Below are positions 42,448 through 51,754 of a stretch of 61,361 nucleotides of DNA, one piece after another. The stretch spans positions 1 to 61,361 of the forward strand of contig JAQWGO010000104.1 of assembly GCA_029238175.1 (NCBI GenBank), given 5' to 3'. A model generated the notes under the pieces. The model saw nothing but the letters and a program-made list of their open reading frames with translations, had not been told where the DNA came from and searched no databases. The stretch is from Henriciella sp. (GTDB taxonomy: Bacteria; Pseudomonadota; Alphaproteobacteria; Caulobacterales; Hyphomonadaceae). The translations under genes were made by a program, and so were the position numbers. Position 1 is the stretch's first letter; every line of letters begins with the position of its first letter.

Positions 42448-44238
42448 TTAGCGCGCAATCAACACAACCAACATTACGACCCCAAGAAGAACTGCCGACC
42501 ACATCGCCATACTGCTTGTGAGACCGCCTCTAGCAAGTCTACCTTGCGGACTGAACACGCCCTCAAGGCGGTCAAATGCTTTGCCACTGATACCTCCGGC
42601 AACGCCAGTCATTGTCGGACCAACTTTACCCCAAACTGTGCCGCACCATTTCGCTAAGCCGTAGCCAGGCTTGCGATACAGCCAGTCAGTATCGAGAATA
42701 GTTCCAGGCCTCTCTGGTGGATAAAGACCAAACCGCTTGAGCAACATGAAGGCGAGAACCGCCAGCATAAGTAGCTGCATCTGGGTCAGAATGTGATCGA
42801 ACGTATAAGGCTCGTAAACTTTGATCTCTTTGCCAGAAGCCAAACAGACATCGGCTGGCGCCGTCGCCGTACATGGCAACATGTCATATAGCCAGTTATA
42901 CCCGAACCCCGGAACGAAGGCCGGAAGCGCGATTGCGATACAGATAAACGAAGCAATCCCCATCGCGAGCAACATGTTAAACGGTGCTTCTTTGACCCGC
43001 TTACCGCTATCATGGCCGAAGAACGTGAAGTACGGGATCTTGATCCCTGAATGCTCTAGCACACCGGCAGACGCAAACAGCAACATTGCCCACACGATCA
43101 CATAACCCTCTGTCGCCACAGCGCTCATAGTCATCGACTTGGCAACAAAGCCTGAGAAGAGTGGGAAGGCCGAGATCGAAACAGCACCGATAATACAGAA
43201 CAAGGTCGTCCACGGCATAGACTTATACAAGCCGCCCAGCTCACTCGCCTTGGCCGTACCGACGCGGTACAGCACAGCACCGACGCTCATAAACAACAAG
43301 CCTTTATAGATAATGTGCGCGAACGCATGCGCCGCCGCGCCATTGATTGCCAACGGCGTTCCAATCCCGATCGCACAAATCATAAAGCCAAGCTGGTTGT
43401 TGAGCGAGTAGGATAAGACCTTCCGCAAATCGTTTTCGATAACAGCGAAAAAGACTGGGAACACGGTCATAAATGCACCGATCCAGATCAGAATCTCGAA
43501 GCCTGGGAACATGCGCGCAAACGCATAGACTGCAAGCTTGGTCGTAAAGGCTGACAATACAACAGCGCCCACAACAGTCGCTTTTGGATACGCGTCCTGC
43601 AACCAGTTATGCAGGAACGGGAATGCCGCTTTGATTGCGAACGCCGCAAAGATAAACTTGGCCCCCGGATCATCAAACGATGTGAACGACCCCAGCGTAT
43701 CGAGTGTGAGCGTGCCATTGGCCTTGTATACATACGCCAAGCCGTCGAGCAGCAATACACCCGACAGAACCTGAATGCCGAGATAGCGCATCGACGCCTG
43801 ATAGGCCGCCTTCGTCCCTGCTCTAAGAATAAGAAATACTGAGCTAACTGCCGTGATTTCCCAGAAGATAAACAAGGTCATCAAATCGCCGGCAAACGTC
43901 GCCGCAACTGCAGCGCCAGCATAGGCGAGCGCCATGCCATCCTGCAATCGATCATCGGTATGAAGCGCATAGATCGCGTTCAAAAACGACGCGATCAAAA
44001 ACGCCAAACCAAAGATAAAATTCAGACTGTCGACCTTATAAAGTATCAGGTCGATACCCATCACATTGGCCACTGCCAAGCTTGTACCGCGGTCGGCCAG
44101 CGCCAGCATGATCACGCCAATAACCGGTGTTGCCACCATCATGGCCTGACGCACGCGCTGAACCGGAACCAAGCATCCAATAAAGCCAACAACAATCAGC
44201 AATAGGCCCGGATTAATTTGAGAGAGAAGACTCGTCAT
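42448..44238 (-). CDS. Mrp-type antiporter subunit, NuoL/MrpD-like, third copy (596 aa)
   Basis: A large multi-pass membrane protein of the NuoL/M/N-MrpA/D family. The proton-channel residues are present: Glu in TM5 (FIFWEITAVSSV) and Lys in TM7 (AIKAAFPFLHNWLQDAYPKAT). The long C-terminal part includes DVCLASGKEIKVYEPYTFD, a helix, and a tail related to MrpA or HyfB-like proteins (LDTDWLYRKPGYGLAKW). It may play the MrpA role, but it lacks the fused MbhD/E domains, which are encoded separately at 48633. It ends the operon, and its start overlaps the small 126-residue gene by 4 bp. Confidence 0.88.
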   Translation of the reverse strand: MTSLLSQINPGLLLIVVGFIGCLVPVQRVRQAMMVATPVIGVIMLALADRGTSLAVANVMGIDLILYKVDSLNFIFGLAFLIASFLNAIYALHTDDRLQDGMALAYAGAAVAATFAGDLMTLFIFWEITAVSSVFLILRAGTKAAYQASMRYLGIQVLSGVLLLDGLAYVYKANGTLTLDTLGSFTSFDDPGAKFIFAAFAIKAAFPFLHNWLQDAYPKATVVGAVVLSAFTTKLAVYAFARMFPGFEILIWIGAFMTVFPVFFAVIENDLRKVLSYSLNNQLGFMICAIGIGTPLAINGAAAHAFAHIIYKGLLFMSVGAVLYRVGTAKASELGGLYKSMPWTTLFCIIGAVSISAFPLFSGFVAKSMTMSAVATEGYVIVWAMLLFASAGVLEHSGIKIPYFTFFGHDSGKRVKEAPFNMLLAMGIASFICIAIALPAFVPGFGYNWLYDMLPCTATAPADVCLASGKEIKVYEPYTFDHILTQMQLLMLAVLAFMLLKRFGLYPPERPGTILDTDWLYRKPGYGLAKWCGTVWGKVGPTMTGVAGGISGKAFDRLEGVFSPQGRLARGGLTSSMAMWSAVLLGVVMLVVLIAR

Positions 44239-44615
44239 TGCTTGTCCTCCACATCATTCGGCACTGTATCGGCTTCGCCATAATAATCTTCGCTTCGACG
44301 CAGGAGCTTACCGAGTGGCCAACCTGATAGAACGGCCAAAGCAAAAGCACCAAAACCCCAGAGTGCATAGAACCCTGTCGCTTCGGCAAAGTGCAGATAT
44401 TCATGGCGGTGATGGAAAACATCAACTGCAAACAAGCCGACACAAACGACAATGACCAGAACCAGCAAAGCCAGAGGCGTGCGTTTATTCTCAACCCAAC
44501 CGAATAGGATCTTGGACACAGGATGCATGTCATCCGCGCCATGGTTTATCTCGGTAGAGTCGGCTTCATTTTTGATGAAACGACCGTTAGCGTCACGTTC
44601 TGTAGGTGTGGTCAT
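44235..44615 (-). CDS. Small two-helix membrane protein inside the Mrp operon
   Basis: The 126-residue protein has a polar N-terminus, then two hydrophobic helices (about residues 48-66 and 82-100) joined by a His-rich loop (VDVFHHRHEYLHF), and an acidic tail. It overlaps both neighbours by 4 bp and so is translated with the antiporter subunits. It corresponds to no canonical Mrp subunit (A-G) and is best regarded as an accessory subunit; its function is unknown. Confidence 0.8.
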   Translation of the reverse strand: MTTPTERDANGRFIKNEADSTEINHGADDMHPVSKILFGWVENKRTPLALLVLVIVVCVGLFAVDVFHHRHEYLHFAEATGFYALWGFGAFALAVLSGWPLGKLLRRSEDYYGEADTVPNDVEDKQ

Positions 44616-46123
44616 GGATTGCCTCCAGCCATATAAATTTCTACTGGGCGCTCACCTGTTGCGGGCTCCAGAAACTTCGATATCGGGCCGACAGCGAAGA
44701 ACATGATGAAACAAAGGGCTGCCGTGAAACATGGCGCTGCGACCGTTAACATCGGGGCGCCGCCTGGTCGCTTGAATGGTACAGGCTCAGGCGAATCCGG
44801 CGGCGGCATCAATGCGAGAATTGAGATCGGCAATAGATATGCGATATTCAGGATCGACGAAACGATCAGAATGATCGGAACATATTCGATGTTCGCATCA
44901 ATCGCGCCCTGCATAAGCTCATATTTAGGCCAGTCACCGGCGAATGGCGGGATACCAATAATCGACAGCGAAGCAACAAAGAATGCGATGAATATGAACG
45001 GCATCTTCCGCCCCAAACCACGCATGTCAGAAATATTCTGCGCACCCGTTGCGACATAGATTGCACCAGCGCACATGAAGAGCGTAATCTTGCCCACCGC
45101 ATGGGCTGCGATCTGCATAGACCCACCCAGGAAACCAGCCGCGTCCGCAAGCATCGCGCCGCAAGTGATATAGGCAAGCTGAGCGACAGTGGAGTACGCC
45201 AACCTTGCCTTCAAATTATCCTTGGTCATCGCGACAAGTGACGCCACGATTATCGTGAAACACGCAACACCGAGAATGAATTCTCGCGACGGCGTTGCAT
45301 TCAATATCTCTTCGCCAAAGATATAGATAGACACCTTGAGGATCGTAAACACACCCGCTTTGACAACCGCCACGGCATGCAACAATGCCGAAACCGGCGT
45401 GGGGGCCACCATCGCGTTAGGTAACCAAAAATGGAATGGCATAAGCGCCGCTTTACCAACCCCAAAGACGAAAAGTAGCAGCAATGCGCTTGTAATAACC
45501 GGGGTTAAGCCCTCAGCCTGCTGAAGCAATCCACCCGGAACGAAGTCCAAACTACCCGCCAATTGGCCTGTCCAAATAATCGCGACAAGAAGAAAACCGA
45601 TAGAGGTGCCGAGCAGCGTCATCAGGTAAATGCGTGCACCGCGCTGAGCCTTCGCATCGCCCTTATGAGCGACCAGCGGATAGGTCGACAGCGTCAAAAT
45701 CTCGTAGAAGACAAATAGCGTGAACAGGTTACCCGCGAAAGCAACGCCTATGGCGCCGAATAGGGCCAGCGCAAAGCACATGTAGAAACGCGTCTGATTG
45801 CGCTCGCGATTGCCGCGCATATAGCCAATCGAATAGAAGCTATTGACGATCCAAAGCCCGCTCGCAACCAAAGCAAACAAAGCTCCAAGGGGCTCCACTT
45901 TGAACGCAAATTCCAGCCCCGGCATGGCTTGGCCCACACGGAGCTCAGGCGCATTGCCATTTGAAACCATGACGGCAACGATAATCACGACAATAAATAA
46001 TGCTGCCGACCCAACCAATGTTACGCCTTCGCGTAAGTCAGGTACACGGCCCGCCAGCCAGATGCCGAAACAAATGACCAGTGGCAGCACTAGGGCCGCA
46101 ATTATTGCAACTTCGCCGCTCAT
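44612..46123 (-). CDS. MrpD/NuoN-like antiporter subunit (503 aa)
   Basis: A 14-helix antiporter-like protein. The TM5 Glu lies in FVFYEILTLSTYPLV and the TM7 Lys in GVGKAALMPFHFWLPNAMVAPTPVSALLHAVAVVKAG. A second lysine is in AVGKITLFMCAG, where D-type subunits have a His/Lys pair. It is one of three such subunits in the operon, overlapping both neighbours by 4 bp. Confidence 0.92.
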   Translation of the reverse strand: MSGEVAIIAALVLPLVICFGIWLAGRVPDLREGVTLVGSAALFIVVIIVAVMVSNGNAPELRVGQAMPGLEFAFKVEPLGALFALVASGLWIVNSFYSIGYMRGNRERNQTRFYMCFALALFGAIGVAFAGNLFTLFVFYEILTLSTYPLVAHKGDAKAQRGARIYLMTLLGTSIGFLLVAIIWTGQLAGSLDFVPGGLLQQAEGLTPVITSALLLLFVFGVGKAALMPFHFWLPNAMVAPTPVSALLHAVAVVKAGVFTILKVSIYIFGEEILNATPSREFILGVACFTIIVASLVAMTKDNLKARLAYSTVAQLAYITCGAMLADAAGFLGGSMQIAAHAVGKITLFMCAGAIYVATGAQNISDMRGLGRKMPFIFIAFFVASLSIIGIPPFAGDWPKYELMQGAIDANIEYVPIILIVSSILNIAYLLPISILALMPPPDSPEPVPFKRPGGAPMLTVAAPCFTAALCFIMFFAVGPISKFLEPATGERPVEIYMAGGNP

Positions 46124-47652
46124 CGGGCACCTCCGATAAACAAGGACGCGGCAGCGTCATCTGCCAATCCAGCAACAAACCCGCCCTGTACACCAATCCA
46201 GATATTCGCAAGCGCGAGTATCCACAGCGGGATCAAGATCAGCAGAGGTGCTTCTTTACGCTTCTTATTGGGGTTTATCGGTGCGCGGAAGAACACCGCC
46301 TCCAATATCCGCCCCATATAGATAACTGCGAGCAGGCTAGAGAACATCACAACCGCAACGCCCCACCACCAACCATTTTCAAACAGAGCCGTCCCTAGCG
46401 CCACTTTAGACTGGAAACCTGCTGTGAGCGGAACACCAATCAGAGACACCGCCGCGATTGCAAACGCTGTCATCGTCCAAGGCGCAGAACGCCCTAGCCC
46501 ACGGAAATCGTTCAACGTTGTGCCTTTATAAGTCAGCACAACACCAGCAAGTGCCATGAAGAGCGCACCCTTGATCACCGCATGATTGACCAAGTGGAAA
46601 AGCCCGGCTGAGACGCCAGCTGCTGTTCCAATTGAAATACCAAGCAGCATGTACCCCACCTGAGCTACAGAGGAATATGCCAGCGTTCTGCGAACATCGG
46701 TTTGGAACACGGCTTGGAATGAACACGCAACCATGGCCGCGATACCCATCGGCATCAATATCCAGACCAAGGTTGAACCTTCAAACGAAAACTCAAGCCC
46801 GAATACAGTGAACAAGAACCGGACGAGTGCATATAGCGCAACCTTGGTTGCTGTCGCTGCAAGGAACATCGTCACAAAGCTAGGGCTATAGGCGTAAGCG
46901 TTCGGCAGCCATTGATGCAACGGGAACATTGCAGCTTTCAGGCCCAACCCAACAAGAATAAACGCATAACCCGCCAGAACGGCCTTGTTATTCTGGGCAT
47001 CTTGAAGCCGCTCGGCTAATTCAGCCATGTTTAGCGTACCCGTTGCGGCATAAAGAAACCCAACGCCAACAACAAAGAATGAGGCACCGATTGTGCCCAT
47101 CATCAGATAGTTTGCCGAAGCAGGCAGCGCGCGGCGATCTCTCGTCGCGCCCAAAGCGACAAGCACGTAGGTCGAGATTGAAGAAATCTCTAGGAAGACA
47201 AACAGGTTAAACGCGTCCCCGGTCGCCGCGACACCGCAAAGCCCCAAGAAACAGACCAAATAGGCCGACATAAACATCGCGCGTTTCGCTTCGCGAATTT
47301 CCGCTTTGATACTCGGCCAACCGAATATCGTCGCCAAAAACCCGATTGTCGTCACAAGCAGCAAAATCATGGAATTCAACGCATCAATACGGAACTCGAT
47401 GCCCGCATCAGGCAGCCAACCACCCATCGCGTATGAGATAACTGCCCCGCCCTCAACAGAGCGAACCTGCGCGAGCATGACAATTGCCATGACCAACGAG
47501 AACCCAGTCGCAAAAATGCTGATCAACCAAGCAAGGCGGCCATTCGGCATCATTGCAGCCAGCGGCGCAAGGATAAGTGGCACGCCAATCAGCAAAGCGG
47601 GCGCGTGTGCCGCAATATCTGCAGGCACGAGTGATGTAATAAACTCAATCAT
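46120..47652 (-). CDS. mrpD: MrpD-type Na+/H+ antiporter subunit (510 aa)
   Basis: A multi-pass protein of the same family. The TM5 Glu lies in FVFLEISSISTYVLVALG, and the TM7 Lys is in GLGLKAAMFPLHQWLPNAYAYSPS. HLVNHAVIKGALFMALAG forms the TM8 His/Lys region. The FVFLEISSISTY sequence is a good match to canonical MrpD. It follows the MrpC gene with a 4-bp overlap. Confidence 0.93.
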   Translation of the reverse strand: MIEFITSLVPADIAAHAPALLIGVPLILAPLAAMMPNGRLAWLISIFATGFSLVMAIVMLAQVRSVEGGAVISYAMGGWLPDAGIEFRIDALNSMILLLVTTIGFLATIFGWPSIKAEIREAKRAMFMSAYLVCFLGLCGVAATGDAFNLFVFLEISSISTYVLVALGATRDRRALPASANYLMMGTIGASFFVVGVGFLYAATGTLNMAELAERLQDAQNNKAVLAGYAFILVGLGLKAAMFPLHQWLPNAYAYSPSFVTMFLAATATKVALYALVRFLFTVFGLEFSFEGSTLVWILMPMGIAAMVACSFQAVFQTDVRRTLAYSSVAQVGYMLLGISIGTAAGVSAGLFHLVNHAVIKGALFMALAGVVLTYKGTTLNDFRGLGRSAPWTMTAFAIAAVSLIGVPLTAGFQSKVALGTALFENGWWWGVAVVMFSSLLAVIYMGRILEAVFFRAPINPNKKRKEAPLLILIPLWILALANIWIGVQGGFVAGLADDAAASLFIGGAR

Positions 47653-48176
47653 ACTGTACCATTCGCGGCTTGAGTTTCTTCTGCTTCGTCAGCGGCTTCG
47701 GCAATCGCAACATCAAGATCCATCTCGCGGATTTCGTCAGTTTCAACAGTGCCATACGCTTCACGAATTCGAACAATTGTTGCCAAGCCAACAGCCAGCG
47801 TCGCGACGCCAACCACAATTGCGGTGAGCATCAAAACGTGCGGCAATGGATTTGAATACACATTCTCAAGTCCGCCGCTGGTATAAGCATGCGCGCTATC
47901 ATAAGCGCTTGCAGAGGCATCTGCCGCGTGATCGCCGCCGTGGCTTTCTTCACCATAGCCTTTGGCTTTTTTCCAGTCCGCCCCAAACAGGATTGGCGCC
48001 GTACCACCATCAACGCGAGAAAGAGAGACATAAAACAAAACGATAGATGTTTGGAAAAGTCCCAATCCAATCAATCGCTTAATCAGGTTTGTTGCGGCAA
48101 AACAAATATATAGGCCAATCATCATCAACCCGATGATCGCCCAATAGTTTCCGCGCTCTAGAATGAACTCTAGCAT
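47649..48176 (-). CDS. mrpC: MrpC/NuoK-like subunit with His-rich insert
   Basis: The 175-residue protein has three NuoK-type helices: YWAIIGLMMIGLYICFAA, IGLGLFQTSIVLFYVSLS and PHVLMLTAIVVGVATLAVG. MrpC proteins are usually about 110-120 residues; here a polar, His- and Ala-rich loop (GEESHGGDHAADASASAYDS) is inserted before the third helix and an acidic tail is added. It lies 3 bp after the MrpB-type gene and overlaps mrpD. Confidence 0.92.
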   Translation of the reverse strand: MLEFILERGNYWAIIGLMMIGLYICFAATNLIKRLIGLGLFQTSIVLFYVSLSRVDGGTAPILFGADWKKAKGYGEESHGGDHAADASASAYDSAHAYTSGGLENVYSNPLPHVLMLTAIVVGVATLAVGLATIVRIREAYGTVETDEIREMDLDVAIAEAADEAEETQAANGTV

Positions 48177-48179
48177 CGT

Positions 48180-48632
48180 TTACCAGTCCTCATCCCGTAT
48201 TTCACTGACCCGGCCAGCGAAGGCGTAATAGATCGCAACCATGGACCCGGCCACTGCGGCCAGAACGCCAAGCTCGATAACAATGATACCGACATGCTGC
48301 CCCAAATGACCGCCCGGTGCTTCACGGAACAGGGCGTCATAATACAGGAAATTGCCGCCCATCGCCAACGCCCAGAACCCAACTGCTGCGTACAAGAACA
48401 GACCGAAGGCCGCGACTGTCCGCGCAAAGCCCGGTGTGATGGCGCGCATGCAAGGTGCAATTCCGAAAATCAAAGAATACAAAATAATCGCCACAGCCAG
48501 AATAACACCAGCTTGGAAACCGCCGCCCGGACTATACTCGCCGTGGAAGTGAACAAAAAAGCCAAAGACCGAGATGATCGGAATAAGTGCTTTCGCGACA
48601 ACGCGAAGGATGACGTGATGGTCGCCGTTCAT
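48180..48632 (-). CDS. mrpB: MrpB-type subunit (MnhB domain)
   Basis: The 150-residue, four-helix protein has the MnhB signature FGFFVHFHGEYSPGGGFQAGVILA. It directly abuts the upstream DUF4040 gene: its start is the base after the upstream stop. A C-terminal segment ends IRDEDW. Confidence 0.93.
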   Translation of the reverse strand: MNGDHHVILRVVAKALIPIISVFGFFVHFHGEYSPGGGFQAGVILAVAIILYSLIFGIAPCMRAITPGFARTVAAFGLFLYAAVGFWALAMGGNFLYYDALFREAPGGHLGQHVGIIVIELGVLAAVAGSMVAIYYAFAGRVSEIRDEDW

Positions 48633-49253
48633 CTACTCGCCCTCCCCTTCTTTCGTTTTCGGCTCAGCACGATCCTCGCGGCGCACAGTGGCGCCCAATG
48701 AACGCTCCCCGAAGCCCAGCAAAAGCACAACTGCCAAGCCCGCGCTGAAGACAACGGCAACCTCACCCAGCGTATCAAAACCACGATAGCTGCCCAAAAC
48801 CGATGTCACGACGTTTGGAATAGCAATTTCGGTTTTGCTGCGCTCAATATATTCCATACCAACGCCAGTATTTGCCGCGGACATGGCGTCGCCAAAGCCT
48901 GGCAAGTCAATTGTCGCGTAAATCAAGACAGCGCCCGTCGCGACAACAACCAATAAAGGCAAAATCTTCATCGCGCCTTTCTCTGCTTTCGCCGTACGAG
49001 ACGTTAGAACCATTGCCGCAAGAAACAGCGCGGTCGAAATGCCTGCGCCGACAGCCGCTTCGGTGAACGCAACATCGACAGCATCCAAAGCAACAAACCA
49101 TGTCGCAGAGATCAAGGAATAAATCCCCGAAAGCATAACAATCGCGAACAGACTACGCAGACGCGCGATCGCAATCGCCACAATGAACAATATTCCGAGC
49201 AGCGTGACGTTCAGCAACTCAATCGCAAAATTAGCGCCTTCAAATCCGGTCAT
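48633..49253 (-). CDS. MbhD/MbhE-type subunit (DUF4040, detached MrpA C-terminal region)
   Basis: The 206-residue protein's first half is a DUF4040/MbhD domain (FAIVMLSGIYSLISATWFVALDAVDVAFTEAAVG). The second half has the MbhE-like NVVTSVLGSYRGFDTLGEVAVVFSAG. In classic Mrp systems these domains form the C-terminus of MrpA and the start of MrpB; here they are a separate gene. A charged C-terminal tail follows (RREDRAEPKTKEGEGE). It overlaps the MrpG gene by 4 bp. Confidence 0.9.
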   Translation of the reverse strand: MTGFEGANFAIELLNVTLLGILFIVAIAIARLRSLFAIVMLSGIYSLISATWFVALDAVDVAFTEAAVGAGISTALFLAAMVLTSRTAKAEKGAMKILPLLVVVATGAVLIYATIDLPGFGDAMSAANTGVGMEYIERSKTEIAIPNVVTSVLGSYRGFDTLGEVAVVFSAGLAVVLLLGFGERSLGATVRREDRAEPKTKEGEGE

Positions 49254-49609
49254 GAGGCATCTCCCTCATCTTCACCGCGGCCTTGGCGACCAATCAAAGG
49301 CTCCAATCCGGCGGTGTGTGCAGCATTCGCAATCGCGTGCGATGCAGTCGGCCCGGTTAAAAAGATAAACAACCAGATCGCGACCAGTTTTGCCATCACA
49401 ACCCAGCTTGGCGCGAGCAATCCCATACCGATAACCGCAAGCGTAACCGCCGCGGTATCCGTAACACTGGCAGCATGCAGACGCGTATAAAAGTCTGGAA
49501 ACCTCAAAACGCCGACTGTACCGATAATTGCCAGCAAAGAGCCAACAAGCAGCAAAAACGCTCCAAGTCCCGGCCTTACGGCATCAATAAATGATAGCAA
49601 TTCAGTCAT
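49250..49609 (-). CDS. mrpG: MrpG-type subunit
   Basis: The 119-residue, three-helix protein has the MnhG pattern: LLVGSLLAIIGTVGVLRFPDFYTRLHAASVTDT. Helices with KLVAIWLFIFLTGPTASHAIANAAH follow. A polar acidic tail of about 15 residues ends it. It overlaps the mrpF and DUF4040 genes by 4 bp each. Confidence 0.94.
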   Translation of the reverse strand: MTELLSFIDAVRPGLGAFLLLVGSLLAIIGTVGVLRFPDFYTRLHAASVTDTAAVTLAVIGMGLLAPSWVVMAKLVAIWLFIFLTGPTASHAIANAAHTAGLEPLIGRQGRGEDEGDAS

Positions 49610-49896
49610 TTCGGGCCTCCACTCGGGCGGCGCGTCAGTGACACTTGGAAAGAGCGGTAACGGAAGAATTTCAAAATCGCGATCGTCGCAACAAAATTGA
49701 TCAACGCATACAAGACCGAGATATCAAGAAAGTCCGGACGTCCAGTCAAAAACCCAATCACGCCAAGCAACAGCACGATCTTGGTTCCGATAGAATTCAC
49801 CGCCAGAACACGGTCATAAAGAGTTGGGCCCTTCAAGGCGCGGATCAGCATCAAGCCAATCGCAACCACGAAAGCCAGCGCAGCTGCACCGATCAT
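49606..49896 (-). CDS. mrpF: MrpF-type subunit
   Basis: The 96-residue, three-helix protein has the MnhF pattern RALKGPTLYDRVLAVNSIGTKIVLLLG, and FLDISVLYALINFVATIAILKFFRYR as the last helix. It overlaps mrpE and mrpG by 4 bp each. Confidence 0.94.
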   Translation of the reverse strand: MIGAAALAFVVAIGLMLIRALKGPTLYDRVLAVNSIGTKIVLLLGVIGFLTGRPDFLDISVLYALINFVATIAILKFFRYRSFQVSLTRRPSGGPK

Positions 49897-50378
49897 GCTT
49901 TTGATCTCCCATCAGAGGCCAGTCGTGACCGGCGGTCCATCTCATCAAAAGCGCCCGGGCCAGCCTCCTCTTCGTACAAGGCATGTACAAGAATTTTGTC
50001 GCCCTCGACGGCTACGCTGACTGTACCCGGCGTGAGTGTGATGGAATTTGCGAACACTGTTTTCGCAAGATCGCTTTCACAAACCGTTTTCACTTTGACC
50101 AAAGCCGGATTGATATCCAAGTTTGAGCGAAGGCAGGCTTTAATAACAATCCAGTTGGCTTTGAATATCTCAACAACGAGCCACGCCCAGTATGCTGCCA
50201 ACTGAGGCAGGCGCGCATAAGGCGAGCTTTCACGATCAAGAATATCAAATCGATAGGCCAGTATCGCCGACAAAATCACGGATACTGCGCCAAACGCTAA
50301 GATCAAAGGTTTGGTCATGCCTGACAGCCCAAACCATATGGCCGCCAAACTACCTAACAGGAATACAAAATAGCCCAC
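49893..50378 (-). CDS. mrpE: MrpE-type subunit, first gene of the operon
   Basis: The 161-residue protein has N-terminal helices, a soluble domain starting VEIFKANWIVIKACLRSNLD, and the MrpE hallmark FANSITLTPGTVSVAVEGDKILVHAL. The start appears to be GTG 50378 with GGGCGA just upstream. No gene precedes it within 103 bp, so the operon promoter should lie in 50379-50481; I see no strong -35/-10 pair there. Confidence 0.93.
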   Translation of the reverse strand: MGYFVFLLGSLAAIWFGLSGMTKPLILAFGAVSVILSAILAYRFDILDRESSPYARLPQLAAYWAWLVVEIFKANWIVIKACLRSNLDINPALVKVKTVCESDLAKTVFANSITLTPGTVSVAVEGDKILVHALYEEEAGPGAFDEMDRRSRLASDGRSKA

Positions 50379-50481
50379 TCGCCCACGAACTCCGGTCTTA
50401 ACACCTTCACTAGAAGCGTCGAATTAGAGTTGGAATCGCGATTTGGCCAGTAAAATTCGGACGAAATGTGTGAATTTTGTC

Positions 50482-51480
50482 TTATTTGCCGAAGACAAGG
50501 TTCGCTGTACGGCGCGCGGCAGAGAATGCTTCCTCATCATTCGCCTCATCTTCTTCAACACCCGACTGCTTGAGGCGAGCTGGCGAGAAGGTCGATGACA
50601 GTGACCAATTCCAATACCTTAGTGTCGTTTGTGCTTTCGCGACACTGAGCAAATCATACGTGTCCATCACATAGGTAAACTGCGGATGGATCTTCCCGTC
50701 ACCCATATCGAGTGGGCGTTTCAGTGACAGCCATAGCTCTCGCAGAGATGGTCGCTTCAACCCGGTCGCCTTGCACAATACAGCAAGGCCCTCACCGCCT
50801 TTATCGCTCAACAGCTTGGCAATCGTGACAGGCTTAACGCCAGCTAGATAGCCAATCTCTTGCGCCACTTCTGGGTTCATACCCGTCGCTGCAGCAACGG
50901 TAATCGCATGCTCAAGACTGTCATAGACACTTTTCTCAATCGCCGCGCGGTTGCGCTGGCGGCGCTCAATCAGCTGCAAAGTCTTGCGCGCCACGGGGTC
51001 ATTCCACCCCTCCGCCGCAGCCATAGCAAAGACATCTGAACACATCTCAATCATCTCAAGACGGTCCGCGGCATGGCGCTGCAGGATAGTCCGCCGTGTT
51101 GGCCCATCAGACCACCAAAACATCGCCATCGCTTGCGCTGGCTTAAGCTCAAGGCGCTTGATCAAAAGCGCGCAAAATTCTTCTTCTTTGCGAGACCGCG
51201 CCACCAAGACGTCAACGGCGTGTTCGGATAAGGTCGCGCCCTTATTTTCAAACAGTTTACGAATGGCCGTCGGCTCGCCGACACTTGCCAGACGGTCCGC
51301 GATCACAGGGGATACGACCTTTCGGCCCGCAATAATCGTGCGGTGCTCGGCTGATACCTTTTCAACGATGTGGCTCAGATCAGAGGCATCAAATGCCTCA
51401 TTCTTTTCCAGGATCGGACCCGCAATTTCAATGCTACACTGGGCCAGGTAACGCAGAACGCGGCGCGGTGCATCTCTCAT
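50482..51480 (-). CDS. DUF2336 protein, C-terminal reading frame
   Basis: The 332-residue frame starts MRDAPRRVLRYLAQCSIEIAG. It continues with the DUF2336 pattern (HRTIIAGRKVVSPVIADRLASVGE and FENKGATLSEHAVDVLVARSR). DUF2336 proteins are alphaproteobacterial helical-repeat proteins of unknown function. The family normally has about 60-80 further N-terminal residues; these are encoded in another frame at 51434-51688. A change of one base, a ribosomal +1 shift near an AGG codon, or re-initiation at this ATG could make a whole product. Confidence 0.85.
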   Translation of the reverse strand: MRDAPRRVLRYLAQCSIEIAGPILEKNEAFDASDLSHIVEKVSAEHRTIIAGRKVVSPVIADRLASVGEPTAIRKLFENKGATLSEHAVDVLVARSRKEEEFCALLIKRLELKPAQAMAMFWWSDGPTRRTILQRHAADRLEMIEMCSDVFAMAAAEGWNDPVARKTLQLIERRQRNRAAIEKSVYDSLEHAITVAAATGMNPEVAQEIGYLAGVKPVTIAKLLSDKGGEGLAVLCKATGLKRPSLRELWLSLKRPLDMGDGKIHPQFTYVMDTYDLLSVAKAQTTLRYWNWSLSSTFSPARLKQSGVEEDEANDEEAFSAARRTANLVFGK

Positions 51481-51688
51481 GCCTGCTTAAACGGTGCGAG
51501 CATAACATGCGCTCTTCGTCAGAGGCATGAAACAACATGTCGAGTAGGATATCCCCCGCCATTGAACGGTCTTGGCGCGCAACTTGAGACGCTGGCATGG
51601 CGACATAATCGATCAGCCGGCGGAGCAGAACATCACGCGCCCGGCTGTTCACAGGTTTCCGTTCAAAAGGGATTGGGTTGCTCATCAC
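51434..51688 (-). pseudogene. N-terminal piece of the DUF2336 gene, frameshifted
   Basis: The 84-codon ORF reads LLRRLIDYVAMPASQVARQDRSMAGDILLDML. This is the usual N-terminus of DUF2336 proteins. From about residue 69 on its sequence is the out-of-frame version of the downstream ORF. The join falls near 51480-51490, where the coding strand reads AGG-C-ATG. The other frame has a TAA at 51487-51489, so any shift must occur in the few codons after it. ATG 51688 is preceded by GGGGCC. Confidence 0.65.
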
Positions 51689-51754
51689 AGGCCCCGATAA
51701 TTACTAGATCAGCAATAACCATAGGGCCTATAGGTTAATAATCAGATGAACGCT

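Noticed and set aside
47306-47827. 173-codon plus-strand ORF opposite mrpD/mrpC
   Set aside because: It is antisense to well-supported antiporter genes, is low-complexity and has no ribosome site; other long antisense ORFs (for example 33497-33982 and 45843-46139) are rejected on the same grounds.
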